From NCBI GenBank assembly GCA_003202005.1, contig QJJF01000002.1, positions 785,962 to 849,961 of the forward strand: a DNA stretch of 64,000 bases, given 5' to 3'. The first letter of the stretch is position 1. Every line of letters starts with the position of its first letter. This document shows positions 6,834-18,209 of the stretch, piece by piece. The position numbers and the translations under genes were made by a program. The stretch comes from Williamsia faeni. GTDB taxonomy: Bacteria; Actinomycetota; Actinomycetes; Mycobacteriales; Mycobacteriaceae. The notes under the pieces were generated by a model, which saw nothing but the letters and a program-made list of their open reading frames with translations, had not been told where the DNA came from and searched no databases.

Positions 6834-9224
6834 CTACTTGTTGCCGAACCCCGCGTCGCGCAACGCCTGGGCGAGCGATCCGTTCGCCGGCACCGGTGTG
6901 GCAGACTTCCGTCCGGAGTTGTTGTCGCGCTTGGCATTGCCACGCTGATCCGGGCGCGGCCCGCGGCGTTGGCCGCCGCCCTGACTGCCACCACCCTGGC
7001 TGCCGCCGCGCTGCTGCGGCTTCGACTTACCGGCACCGGGCTCGTCGTTCAGACGCAGCGACAGACCGATCCGCTGACGGTCGACGTCGACCTCCATCAC
7101 CTTGACGCGAACGACCTGTCCGGACTTGACCACTTCGTGCGGGTCGGACACGAACTTGTCGGCCATCGCGGAAACGTGGACCAGGCCGTCCTGGTGTACG
7201 CCCACGTCGACGAAGGCCCCAAATGCGGCCACGTTGGTGACAACACCCTCGAGCACCATGCCCGGCTTGAGATCGGCGACTTTCTCGACTCCGGCGGCAA
7301 AGGTTGCGGTGGTGAACGCGGGACGCGGGTCACGACCCGGCTTTTCGAGTTCGGCGAGAATATCGGTCACCGTCGGCACGCCGAAACGTTCGTCGGCGAA
7401 CTCAGCCGGACGCAGCGATCGCAGCGTGCGTTCGTTGCCGATCAGTTCGCCCAGGGTGACACCCGAGCGATCGAGGATCTTTCGCACCACCGGGTACGCC
7501 TCGGGGTGTACCCCCGAGGCATCCAGCGGGTCGTCGCCCTCACGGATCCGGAGGAAGCCGGCGCACTGCTCAAATGCCTTGGGCCCCAGACGCGGAACCT
7601 TCAGCAAGCCCTTGCGGCTCTGGAACGGTCCGGTGGCATCCCGATGAGCGACGATCGCCTCGGCCAATGTGTTGGTCACACCGGACACCCGCGAGAGCAG
7701 CGGCACCGATGCGGTGTTGAGGTCGACGCCCACCGCGTTCACGGCGTCTTCGACGACGGCGTTCAGGCTGCGGGCGAGGATGCCCGGCGTCACGTCGTGC
7801 TGGTACTGACCGACACCGATCGACTTCGGCTCGATCTTCACCAGTTCTGCCAGCGGGTCCTGGAGCCGGCGGGCGATCGACACCGCGCCACGCAACGAGA
7901 CGTCCATGTCAGGCAGTTCGTGTGAGGCGTATTCGGACGCCGAATACACCGAGGCGCCGGCCTCGGACACCATCGCCTTGGCGGGGGCCTTGCCGGTGGC
8001 CTTCGTGATCTCGGTGATCAGCTCACCGGCCAGCGCATCGGTTTCGCGAGACGCGGTTCCGTTGCCCACCGCGATCAGCTCGATGCCGTGCCGGGCGACC
8101 AGCGCCGCCAGTGTGGCCTTGGACTTGTCCCATTGGTTTTGCGGCTGGTGCGGGAAGATCGCACAGGTGTCGAGAACCCTGCCGGTGCCGTCGACCACGG
8201 CGACCTTCACGCCGGTCCGGAAGCCCGGGTCGAGGCCCAGGGTTGTCCGCGCGCCGGCGGGTGCGGCCAGGAGCAGGTCACCGAGGTTGCGGGCGAACAC
8301 AGCGACCGCATCTTCTTCGGCGGCGCGACGGAGCCGCACGCGGGCGTCGACCATCGCGGTGATCATGAGTTTGGTGCGCCATGCCAGTCGGGCCGTTCCG
8401 ATGAGCCACGGAGTTGCCGGGCCGGAGTTCGCCACGTCGACGCCGAGGGCGGCGGCCGCCATCGCCTGGTAGCCGTCGTCCTCACCTCCGTCGAGGGTGA
8501 GTGAGAGCGCCTCTTCCTTCTCGCCGCGCATGACCGCGAGGACGCGATGCGACGGCATCTTGCCGAGGGGTTCGCCGTACTCGAAGTAGTCGCGGAACTT
8601 CTGTGCCGCAGGGGTATTCGCCACGGCCTCCGACTTGGCGGTGGTCCGCAGGGAACCTTCGTTCCAGAACTTCTCGCGTACGGCACCGACGAGTTCAGCG
8701 TCTTCGGAGACCTGTTCGATCAGGATGTGGCGTGCGCCTTCGAGGGCAGCTGCGGCGTCGGCAACATTCTCGGAGACGAATCCGGTGGCGACTTCTTCAG
8801 GCACCAACGACGGATCGGCCAGAAGTTGCTCGGCCAGCGGCGCCAGCCCGTTTTCGCGGGCGATCTGCGCTTTGGTCCGCCGCTTGGGCTTGTACGGCAG
8901 GTAGATGTCCTCGACCCGCGACTTGGTCTCCGCGGCGTTCAACGCGGCCCTGAGCTCATCGGTGAGCTTGCCCTGTTCCTCGATGGACGCGATGACCGCG
9001 CTGCGCCGCTCGTCGAGCTCACGGAGGTAGCGCAGACGTTCGTCGAGGGTACGGAGCTGGGCGTCATCGAGGCTGCCGGTGGCCTCTTTGCGGTACCGGG
9101 CGATGAACGGCACCGTCGAACCCTCATCCAGCAGCTTCACCGCTGCCGCCACTTGTTCTTCCCGAACAGCCAGTTCGTCGGCAATACGGGCGTTCACGGA
9201 CTTCACAGCTGGGCTCGATATCAC
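6834..9224 (-). CDS. tex: Tex-family RNA-binding transcription accessory protein
   Basis: 796 residues from GTG 9224 (ISSPAVKSVNARIADELAV), the usual N-terminus and length for Tex. Domain order: N-terminal HTH/helical region (1-330, with FIARYRKEATGSLDD), YqgF/RNase-H-like domain (TTLGLDPGFRTGVKVAVVDG, about 340), tandem helix-hairpin-helix (PLLSRVSGVTNTLAEAIVAH and LLKVPRLGPKAFEQCAGFL), and an S1 domain (MVLEGVVTNVAAFGAFVDVG ... DGLVHVSAMADKF). The tail is basic and Gly/Gln/Arg-rich (GGSQGGGSQGGGQRRG), common in actinobacterial Tex. It acts in cytoplasmic RNA/transcript handling. Convergent with the MBL gene. Confidence 0.93.
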   Translation of the reverse strand: MISSPAVKSVNARIADELAVREEQVAAAVKLLDEGSTVPFIARYRKEATGSLDDAQLRTLDERLRYLRELDERRSAVIASIEEQGKLTDELRAALNAAETKSRVEDIYLPYKPKRRTKAQIARENGLAPLAEQLLADPSLVPEEVATGFVSENVADAAAALEGARHILIEQVSEDAELVGAVREKFWNEGSLRTTAKSEAVANTPAAQKFRDYFEYGEPLGKMPSHRVLAVMRGEKEEALSLTLDGGEDDGYQAMAAAALGVDVANSGPATPWLIGTARLAWRTKLMITAMVDARVRLRRAAEEDAVAVFARNLGDLLLAAPAGARTTLGLDPGFRTGVKVAVVDGTGRVLDTCAIFPHQPQNQWDKSKATLAALVARHGIELIAVGNGTASRETDALAGELITEITKATGKAPAKAMVSEAGASVYSASEYASHELPDMDVSLRGAVSIARRLQDPLAELVKIEPKSIGVGQYQHDVTPGILARSLNAVVEDAVNAVGVDLNTASVPLLSRVSGVTNTLAEAIVAHRDATGPFQSRKGLLKVPRLGPKAFEQCAGFLRIREGDDPLDASGVHPEAYPVVRKILDRSGVTLGELIGNERTLRSLRPAEFADERFGVPTVTDILAELEKPGRDPRPAFTTATFAAGVEKVADLKPGMVLEGVVTNVAAFGAFVDVGVHQDGLVHVSAMADKFVSDPHEVVKSGQVVRVKVMEVDVDRQRIGLSLRLNDEPGAGKSKPQQRGGSQGGGSQGGGQRRGPRPDQRGNAKRDNNSGRKSATPVPANGSLAQALRDAGFGNK

Positions 9225-9327
9225 CCCGTGAACCCTACCGAAGCAACCTGACGGCGGCCGACGGCGGTGTGCCAACATGACAAGGCCGACGAACGGCCGG
9301 CAGCGACACACGGAACGGGATTCATCT

Positions 9328-10653
9328 GTGCTGGAAATGGCAAAGGGCTCGAGAACAGATCTGGTCGACGATCGATACACCGTCCGGATTTCCACACCCG
9401 GGAAATCCGGCCTGGTCGACCTTGCCGCGGTATTGCTCGCCGACAGCGGCAAAGTGCGCACGGACGATGACTTCGTGTTCTTCAACAACCCGACCGTACT
9501 CGGCGTTGCACTGACGTCGGACGACAGCATCTCTGTCGATCTCGCAGCGATCCCCGGTGACGTCCACCGCGTCCTCCTCACGGCCAGCACCGAGGCCCAG
9601 AACACCGATTTCGGTGCGGTTCAAGGGCTCTCGGTCGAGGTGGCCGGCAGTTCACAACAGTTTCGCTTCGCCCCTCCGAACCTGACCGCCGAGACCGTCC
9701 TTCAGGTCGTCGCGCTCTATCGTCGCGGGCCAGGGTGGCGGATCGATGCGATCGGACAGGGATACAGCCAGGGCCTCGCTGCCCTGGCCATCGAGCACGG
9801 CATCGAGGTCGATTCACCCGGCGACGTCGAACAACCAACAGCGGCTGATGTGGTCCCGCCTGTGGTGTCCGGCTCAGCGGAACCGCAGCAGCCGACAGCA
9901 TCTTCGCCGATTTCATTCGACAAGGTGAAGGTCGCGCTCACCAAGGACTCCCCCAGCAAGATCGCGACGATCGCCCTCCGAAAAGCCCAGGGAGACACCA
10001 GCTGGGTACTCACAGTCGGACTCGAGTGGGATGGCCGGGGCGCGACCTACGACAGGAACGGCAACGTCAAGAAGTACGGCACAGGCGACCTGGATGTGTA
10101 CTTCTTCTGCCGGAACGAAGTCACCAACGACTACAAGGTCATCAGCGGCGACAAGGGCCATCAGGGAAACCTGAAGGAGTGGCCGTTCATGCACCACTAC
10201 GGAGACAGCAAAGGGCCAGGTAACGGCAACAAGCCTGCTACGGAACAGGTTCGGGTCATCCCCAACGAAAACGGCGACCTCCTCGTCAACATCTATCAAA
10301 GCGTCGACAACGGCGGCGGCGCCATCGACAAGTTCGGTCGACCCCGCGTGGCCATTCGCTACGGCCGTCCCGGCAAAGGTGGTCTTCCCGACGCGGACGC
10401 CGACGAGATCCTCGTATATGTCGGCAACAGCAAGAACTCGTACTGGGCGACCGTCGCACACATCGACGTCCAAGACGGTGTTCTGACGGTCGACGGCGAG
10501 ACCCGCTACAGCCGGATCGGAAGCGAGAAGATGCCCGGACTGGATTCGAACAGCAAGTGGGTGCGTTCGCCCGCCGACGGACCAAAAGGCCGTAGCAAGA
10601 AGGCCTTCAAGGGGCTTGGGCTCAACAAGTACAGCGGGAAGTGCCCCACATAG
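9328..10653 (+). CDS. Large TerD-like stress protein
   Basis: About 441 residues from GTG 9328, preceded by a purine-rich site GGAACGGGA. The ATG at 9277 adds an unlikely Arg-rich leader. The N-terminal domain (to about 160) resembles TerD: VRTDDDFVFFNNPTVLGVAL, DSISVDLAAIPGDVHRVLLT, then RFAPPNLTAETVLQVVALYR and WRIDAIGQGYSQGLAALA. A Pro/Ser linker follows (160-195), then a second divergent TerD-like domain (VKVALTKDSPSKIATIALRK, DLDVYFFCRNEV, IDKFGRPRVAIRYG). TerD domains bind Ca2+ and occur in stress and tellurite gene groups. No other ter gene is nearby. Confidence 0.75.
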   Translation: MLEMAKGSRTDLVDDRYTVRISTPGKSGLVDLAAVLLADSGKVRTDDDFVFFNNPTVLGVALTSDDSISVDLAAIPGDVHRVLLTASTEAQNTDFGAVQGLSVEVAGSSQQFRFAPPNLTAETVLQVVALYRRGPGWRIDAIGQGYSQGLAALAIEHGIEVDSPGDVEQPTAADVVPPVVSGSAEPQQPTASSPISFDKVKVALTKDSPSKIATIALRKAQGDTSWVLTVGLEWDGRGATYDRNGNVKKYGTGDLDVYFFCRNEVTNDYKVISGDKGHQGNLKEWPFMHHYGDSKGPGNGNKPATEQVRVIPNENGDLLVNIYQSVDNGGGAIDKFGRPRVAIRYGRPGKGGLPDADADEILVYVGNSKNSYWATVAHIDVQDGVLTVDGETRYSRIGSEKMPGLDSNSKWVRSPADGPKGRSKKAFKGLGLNKYSGKCPT

Positions 10654-10662
10654 CGTCGCCGG

Positions 10663-11292
10663 TCACTCCGCTTTCGAGAACACCGCCACCAGGAAGTCGG
10701 AGTCGTCGGTGAATGGACGCAGGTCCCAGGTCGAGAGCAACACATCGACCACCAGACCACTCGCCTTCGCGTCGGCGAGGAAGTCGGAGAACTCGTAGTC
10801 GCGACCGGCACCGAAGCCGACGACAACCCGGCCATTCGGAGCCAGATGTCGCGCGAACCCGCCGATCACCGCACGCCGAGTGGACGGTGCCACGAACGTC
10901 ACGACGTTGCCCGCACACACGATTACATCGAAGTCTGCGGTGATCCCCTGGGCCGGCAGGTCCAGTTCGGCCAGATCGCCGACAACCCACGTCGGGCCCG
11001 GATAGTCCGCTTCCGCCGCCGCGATGAGCACCGGATCGACATCGACCCCGACAACCTCATGCCCGGTCGTGTGCAGGTGCCCACCGAGGCGGCCCGGTCC
11101 GCAACCCGCATCCAGGACGCGGGCGCCGCGGCCGACCATCGCGTCGATCAGCCGCGCCTCACCGACGATGTCGTGCCCGCTCGCCGCCATCGTCCGGAAA
11201 CGCTGCGCGTAGCGCTCCGAATGGGTCGGATCTGCAGCCGTGATTTCTTCCCACTTGCTGGGGATACGATCGCCCGGCACTTCGTTGTTCAC
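10663..11292 (-). CDS. Class I SAM-dependent methyltransferase
   Basis: 209 residues. SAM motif I is VLDAGCGPGRLG (about 57-68), the acidic residue ending strand 2 is in VVGVDVDP, and motif II/III is FDVIVCAGNVVTFV. It is a small-molecule-type Rossmann methyltransferase; the acceptor is unknown. The C-terminal part (VVVGFGAGRDYEFSDFLADA) is typical of actinobacterial members of this group. It is the last gene of a leftward run with the secreted protein and the UvrA-like gene, and converges with the TerD-like gene 9 bp away. Confidence 0.85.
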   Translation of the reverse strand: MNNEVPGDRIPSKWEEITAADPTHSERYAQRFRTMAASGHDIVGEARLIDAMVGRGARVLDAGCGPGRLGGHLHTTGHEVVGVDVDPVLIAAAEADYPGPTWVVGDLAELDLPAQGITADFDVIVCAGNVVTFVAPSTRRAVIGGFARHLAPNGRVVVGFGAGRDYEFSDFLADAKASGLVVDVLLSTWDLRPFTDDSDFLVAVFSKAE

Positions 11293-11340
11293 TTCAGAAA
11301 CTCCTGGATAGGCCGGCGCTCGAACTCCCTACAACTCTAG

Positions 11341-11859
11341 TCAGCTGCTGCCGAACGTCCCCGGTGGCGGTCCGACCGGGTATGCGGCAACATTCATGAA
11401 GACCGACCCCTGGCACGGACCGCTGTCGATATCGGTGCGCCACACACCGGTCAGCGTGCCATCTGTCTGCGGTGTGTAGTAGGCGATCGAATGGGCCGGC
11501 GCCCACACTTTGGGTACTCCTTCGCCTTGCCAGCAGTCCCATTGCCAGTCGTACTCGTGAACCCAGCGGGTTCCGTCCCAGGTGTATCGCGGCGGCTGCG
11601 GCAGCGTGGGATTGGCCGGGGTCGGCCCGTCCACCACGGTCGCCGTGCAGGGGCCGCCGCCGCAGCTCACCACAAATCGGTAGGTATCGGCGAAATCCGG
11701 TTCCCATTGCGTTGCAGCCAAACTCGACCCCCACTTGGTGGCGGCAAACCGTTTCAACGAGTAGTCGCCGGACCACGTCGGACCGGCTGCTGTTGCCGGC
11801 ACAGCCCCGGCGAGTAGCCAGACGCCGATCAGTACCACAACAAGAAGGCCTCTACGCAT
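11341..11859 (-). CDS. Small secreted protein of unknown function
   Basis: 172 residues. A clear Sec signal peptide (MRRGLLVVVLIGVWLLAGAVPATAAGP, cut after ATA) is followed by a compact domain with four cysteines (VSCGGGPC, WDCWQG, SGPCQGS) and many Trp/Tyr residues. The layout resembles secreted proteins of about 150-170 residues seen in mycobacteria and relatives (WSGDYSL ... TWDGTRWVHEYDW ... SIAYYTP). The function is unknown. The cysteines could form two disulfides in the cell envelope. Confidence 0.7.
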   Translation of the reverse strand: MRRGLLVVVLIGVWLLAGAVPATAAGPTWSGDYSLKRFAATKWGSSLAATQWEPDFADTYRFVVSCGGGPCTATVVDGPTPANPTLPQPPRYTWDGTRWVHEYDWQWDCWQGEGVPKVWAPAHSIAYYTPQTDGTLTGVWRTDIDSGPCQGSVFMNVAAYPVGPPPGTFGSS

Positions 11860-11904
11860 AGCGCGATTGAATCACGCCGGCACTCGCCGGTCAGGGCGGA
11901 CCGC

Positions 11905-14289
<2,385 letters not shown>

Positions 14290-14418
14290 GATCGTTCAAG
14301 TCTCCATCTCTGCGGTCAAGCGACGCTGCGACTGTTCGGCACCACGTGGGGATGGTGCTATGTGAGGATATGGACCATGGTGCCCGACGACTACCGAGGC
14401 CAACAGTATTTGCGGTGA

Positions 14419-15435
14419 CACCGCACGGTCGGCTCTACGAAACCTCGACGAGGTAACCCAAGTCATGTCGATGCCGCGCACGGTTGGAGAAAGGGCACAA
14501 CGCCGCTTCTCATCCTTGACCCGAACGCAGATTTCACCCGCCTGCGGGACATCCGCGACGGGTCCGACCCGGACGCCGCCCGCAAGATCACCGACTCCGA
14601 CATTCGGGTCCTGCACTCCATCGACAAAGAGGGTGAGCAGCTTCGAACACGGTTCCTGGGATTGTCTTTGGCGGCCAAAGCGGCTGTACTCCAGATCGAT
14701 CCGATTGCGGATGCCGATGAGTACAACGTCCTGCTGCATGCCGCTGCAGGTGCCGCCAAAGTCGTTGATGAGCAATCATTGCTGACCTCATTGCGCGACT
14801 CCGATGATCCCGGTAAACAACGACTGGCCACCCGCATCGAAAACCTGGAGGTGCTCGAGTGGGACCTGTGGTCCCGAGGTGCCGTACCGGCCACCGACAT
14901 CGTCGCCTCGCGGCCCCGCGCGACCGTCCTCGACCTCGGCGGCTTCCCGCACTCCGCAGCGCCAAAAGTGGCTGCGCTCAGCGTGCTCGAGCAATTGTGG
15001 GCACACCGTGAAGAACGCCGTCCGATCCTGATCGTCATCGACGAAGCGCACAACATCTGTCCGCCTGTCGCCAACTCTGCTGTCGAGAAGGCCCTGATCG
15101 ATCAGATCGTCCAGATCGCCGCGGAAGGACGCAAGTTCGGACTGTGGTTGCTCCTGTCGACGCAGCGGCCGACGAAAATTCACCCAAATGTGCTGTCCCA
15201 GTGCGACAACCTGTGCCTGATGCGCATGAACGCTCCCCGCGACCTCGCGGAGCTCGCCGATGTGTTCGGGTTCGTGCCCGAACACATGCTCGCCGAGTCC
15301 CCCGAGTTCCGGCAAGGACAGGCGCTGTTCGCGGGCGGGTTCATCAATACCCCGACGTTCACCCAGATGGGTGCACGCATCACCGAGGAAGGCGGGGCCG
15401 ACGTCCAGGTCCCGATGCCGGTCGCCATCAGCTGA
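14419..15435 (+). pseudogene. HerA/DUF87-type ATPase, 5'-truncated remnant lacking the Walker A half
   Basis: The frame is open from 14419 to 15435, but the first ATG is at 14662. Family-like sequence starts abruptly at PLLILDPNADFTRLRDIRDG (about 14505). It continues through VLDLGGFPHSAAPKVAALSV and the Walker B/DEAH-like strand ILIVIDEAHNICPP, then LLLSTQRPTKIHPNVLSQCD and a normal C-terminus. In homologues a GxSGSGKT P-loop and about 150-200 N-terminal residues precede the LILDPN strand. Here the upstream bases encode unrelated sequence after a TGA. A 5' deletion is the simplest reading. A translation from ATG 14662 would lack ATP binding. Confidence 0.7.
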
Positions 15436-15459
15436 AGTCGGTGGAGCGGCACCCGGAGT

Positions 15460-15870
15460 TCAGCCCAGTTCCTGGATCCGCACCATGTTTCCCGACGGGT
15501 CACGCAACGCGCAGTCACGAACTCCGTAGGGTTGTTCGGTCGGCTCCTGGACGATCTCGGTGCCGCCGGCCTGCACCTTTTCGAAGGTGGCATCGAGATC
15601 TCTTGTCGCGAGCAACACACTTGCGTACGTACCTTTGGCCATCATCTCTTCGATGGTGCGCCGCTCTTCGTCGGTCGTTCCTGGATCGACGCCGGGCGGG
15701 GCCAGAACGATGTTCACCTCGGGCTGACCGACCGGGCCGACGGTGATCCAGCGCAGGCCGTTGTAGCCGACGTCGTTACGGACCTCGAAGCCGAGAGTAT
15801 CGCGATAGAACGCGAGCGCGGCTTCGGCGTCGTTGTGCGGGAGAAAACTTGAGTGAATGGTGATGTCCAT
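15460..15870 (-). CDS. VOC-family (glyoxalase/bleomycin-resistance fold) protein
   Basis: 136 residues from MDITIHSSFLPHND at 15870; the longer frame upstream overlaps the regulator gene. The vicinal-oxygen-chelate pattern is clear: AEAALAFYRDTLGFEVRNDVG in the first half; ASVLLATRDLDATFEKVQAGG, VRDCALRDPSGNMVRIQELG in the second. The fold binds a divalent metal between paired beta-alpha-beta-beta-beta units. The substrate is unknown. It starts 5 bp after the AraC-type gene stop, so the two form an operon and the regulator probably controls it. Confidence 0.85.
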   Translation of the reverse strand: MDITIHSSFLPHNDAEAALAFYRDTLGFEVRNDVGYNGLRWITVGPVGQPEVNIVLAPPGVDPGTTDEERRTIEEMMAKGTYASVLLATRDLDATFEKVQAGGTEIVQEPTEQPYGVRDCALRDPSGNMVRIQELG

Positions 15871-15875
15871 GGCAT

Positions 15876-16325
15876 TCACGCTAGTTGCGGGTAAGCGGTA
15901 CGTGCTTCTCGATTCCTGATCGGTCTGGTCACCTGTTTTTCCACACATGACGGCACACCGGCGGAGGCATTCGCCGCCTCCCGCCGATAGATGCTCGGCG
16001 GCACGCCGACCAACTCCGTGAACCGCGTGCTGAACGTGCCGAGCGATGAGCATCCGACCTGGAAACAGACATCGGTCACGCTCATGTCCCCGCGGCGCAG
16101 CAGCGCCATCGCACGCTCGATCCGTCGGGTCATCAAGTACGAGTACGGCGATTCGCCGTAAGCCCGCTTGAACTCACGGCTGAGATGACCGGCTGACATG
16201 TTCACGCCGCGCGCGAGTTCTTCCACATTCAACGGCTGCGCATGCTCGCGGTCGATACGGTCGCGAACGCGGCGCAGCAGAGCAAGGTCGGTGAGCTTCT
16301 GCGTGTGGTTCGGCGCACTGGTCAC
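15876..16325 (-). CDS. AraC-family transcriptional regulator, short form
   Basis: 149 residues from GTG 16325. It is almost only the double-HTH DNA-binding domain: VRDRIDREHAQPLNVEELAR, MSAGHLSREFKRAYGESPY (first HTH), RRIERAMALLRRGDMSVTDV, then VGCSSLGTFSTRFTELVGVP (second HTH, the AraC signature). There is no N-terminal sensor domain, so it may respond through abundance or interaction. The C-terminal tail is Arg-rich. It precedes the VOC gene by 5 bp and very likely regulates it. Confidence 0.88.
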   Translation of the reverse strand: MTSAPNHTQKLTDLALLRRVRDRIDREHAQPLNVEELARGVNMSAGHLSREFKRAYGESPYSYLMTRRIERAMALLRRGDMSVTDVCFQVGCSSLGTFSTRFTELVGVPPSIYRREAANASAGVPSCVEKQVTRPIRNREARTAYPQLA

Positions 16326-16383
16326 GCGTCCAATCGTGCCACGCACACACTCGCGGGTCGAGACCAACGACCTGTCGGCGTAT

Positions 16384-16761
16384 CTACTCGTGCGGGGGCT
16401 CGCCGGTGACGACGTGATCGGCGTGGTTGATACCTTCGCCGACGAGACGTGCCAGGTGACCATCACGGATCCGGTAGATGACACGTCGGCCGTCCTTGCG
16501 GGTGTCGACCAACCCGGTGAACCGCAGCTTCGCCAGATGCTGGCTGACCGCCGTGCGCGATGCTCCGCAGGACTCGATGAGGGCCGTGACGTCGGCCTCA
16601 CCGTGGGTCAACAACCACAAGATGTGCAGACGAGTTGGGTCAGAGAGCATGCGAAAGGTACTGGTCGCAGCATCGAGTCGGGCCTGATCCGGAGCAACCG
16701 GATGCGCCAGGCTTGCTGGAAGATCCGGTGCTGCCGACGATTTCTTGGCCATCGTAGTCAT
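16384..16761 (-). CDS. ArsR/SmtB-family regulator, probable metal sensor of the NmtR/KmtR type
   Basis: 125 residues from ATG 16761, which overlaps the MFS stop by 4 nt (ATGA). The wHTH core is MLSDPTRLHILWLLTHGEAD, VTALIESCGASRTAVSQHLA, KLRFTGLVDTRKDGRRVIYR. The alpha-3 metal box ELCVCD is absent. The C-terminus ends LVGEGINHADHVVTGEPPHE, a His/Asp-rich alpha-5 like those used by Ni/Co sensors NmtR and KmtR. With the upstream transporter this makes a plausible metal efflux-sensor pair. The metal identity is inference. Confidence 0.82.
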   Translation of the reverse strand: MTTMAKKSSAAPDLPASLAHPVAPDQARLDAATSTFRMLSDPTRLHILWLLTHGEADVTALIESCGASRTAVSQHLAKLRFTGLVDTRKDGRRVIYRIRDGHLARLVGEGINHADHVVTGEPPHE

Positions 16762-18026
16762 CGTCCTCTCGCTCCGTGCCACTGCGTGCGCGGGGCAGGA
16801 TTCCACGCCCCGCTCCGGATCACCGCCGTCGGCCACGTCAGTGCGGCGACAGTGGTGGCAAGTGTAGCGATCACGGTCAGCGCAACTGCGGCAGCGACCT
16901 GACTCACCTGTGCTCCTACCCAGCCCGCGATCAAGTAGGTCAGCAGAAAACACGCGTGCGACAACGAGAATTGGGCTGCGAAGACCTGCGGCCGGTCCTG
17001 CTGCGTCGACCCATCGCGAATCAATCGTGCCGCCGGAGTGTTCACCAGCGAAGTACCGGCACCCAACAGCACCCACGCTGTGCCGAGAACCGTCCATCCG
17101 ACCGCCATCTCGGGCGATGAGACCAACAGCAGCACAGTCACTCCCAAACCCACCGGCAACGTCGCCGCGCCACACAGCATCACCTGTCGCTCCGCATACG
17201 TGTTCAACAGTCGGGGTACCCCGAGCGCCGCCGCCATCGATCCGGCGCCGAAGCAGGCCAGCGCAAGCGCTATTCCTGCGCTGGAACCACCGAGGAGCCC
17301 GGGCACATAGACAATCGTGTTCACCAGTACGACCGCCGACGCGCCGGCCACCGCCATGTTCAATGCCAACAATGCACGTAAGACCGGATCTGCCAACATG
17401 ATTCGCGACCCCAGGGCGATTCTTTGCAACATCGATCCCGACGAGTCCGGCGACGGCACCCGCGGAAGAATCGTGGTGGCCACCAGACCGGCCGACAGTA
17501 CGAATCCAAGTGCCGTGCCCACGAACAGCGAGTTGTAGCTGATCACCGTTAACAACATCGCCGCGAGCACCGGACTCGCCATCGATTCCAGGTCATATGC
17601 CAACCGCGACAACGACAACGCCCGTGTGTAGTCCCGTTCCCTGGGCAACACCGACGGAATGATCGACTGGAACGCCGGCGTGAACGTCGCCGATGCCGCC
17701 TGCAAAACAAAAATCAGGACGTAGATCTGCCACGGTTGATCGATGAACGGGAGCAGTGCCGCGATCGCAGCCCGCACGCCATCAGCAGAAACCAACAGGG
17801 TCCGGCGGGGAACCCTGGCCATGACCACGGACATCACCGGCGCACCGAAGACGTAGGCGACCATCTTTATGGCCAGAGCGGTCCCCAATACGGCACCGGC
17901 ACCGCTGCCGGCGACGTCGTACGCCAGCAAACCGAGGGCGACCGTCAGTAGACCCGTGCCCAATAGGGCGACCACCTGCGCAGCGAACAGCGTGCGAAAC
18001 GTCCGTACTGCCAAGACTTCAAACAC
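16758..18026 (-). CDS. MFS transporter
   Basis: 422 residues with about 12 predicted membrane spans, beginning LAVRTFRTLFAAQVVALLGTG. It carries the MFS loop between TM2 and TM3 (MARVPRRTLLVSADGVRA). The C-terminal half has a similar loop (PRLLNTYAERQV). It belongs to the Bcr/EmrB/NreB-like drug or metal exporter range. Translational coupling to the ArsR gene downstream suggests an efflux pump induced by that sensor's ligand. No substrate-specific residues can be pointed to. Confidence 0.85.
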   Translation of the reverse strand: MFEVLAVRTFRTLFAAQVVALLGTGLLTVALGLLAYDVAGSGAGAVLGTALAIKMVAYVFGAPVMSVVMARVPRRTLLVSADGVRAAIAALLPFIDQPWQIYVLIFVLQAASATFTPAFQSIIPSVLPRERDYTRALSLSRLAYDLESMASPVLAAMLLTVISYNSLFVGTALGFVLSAGLVATTILPRVPSPDSSGSMLQRIALGSRIMLADPVLRALLALNMAVAGASAVVLVNTIVYVPGLLGGSSAGIALALACFGAGSMAAALGVPRLLNTYAERQVMLCGAATLPVGLGVTVLLLVSSPEMAVGWTVLGTAWVLLGAGTSLVNTPAARLIRDGSTQQDRPQVFAAQFSLSHACFLLTYLIAGWVGAQVSQVAAAVALTVIATLATTVAALTWPTAVIRSGAWNPAPRTQWHGARGR

Positions 18027-18071
18027 ATTCGACCGCCTTGCCTGGCATCGGCAAACCCAATACGTGCGTAC

Positions 18072-18084
18072 TTGCGCAACTATA
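18072..18084. promoter_or_regulatory. Candidate MFS promoter -10 with overlapping TTGCGCAA palindrome
   Basis: On the minus strand TATAGT (18084-18079) is directly followed by the perfect 8-bp palindrome TTGCGCAA (18072-18079), about 45 bp before the MFS start. A palindrome over the -10 is where an ArsR repressor could bind. No convincing -35 is visible. Confidence 0.35.
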
Positions 18085-18209
18085 CCAACTTCAGTGAGTC
18101 GACACGCTGAACAGACAACGTCGATTCGTTGACGAAAAGCTGCCCAACCGTGCTGGTGTGACAGGAGTTGTTATAGGTTTGCGCTGTTCCGGTCGAGGGA
18201 GAGCCGCCA

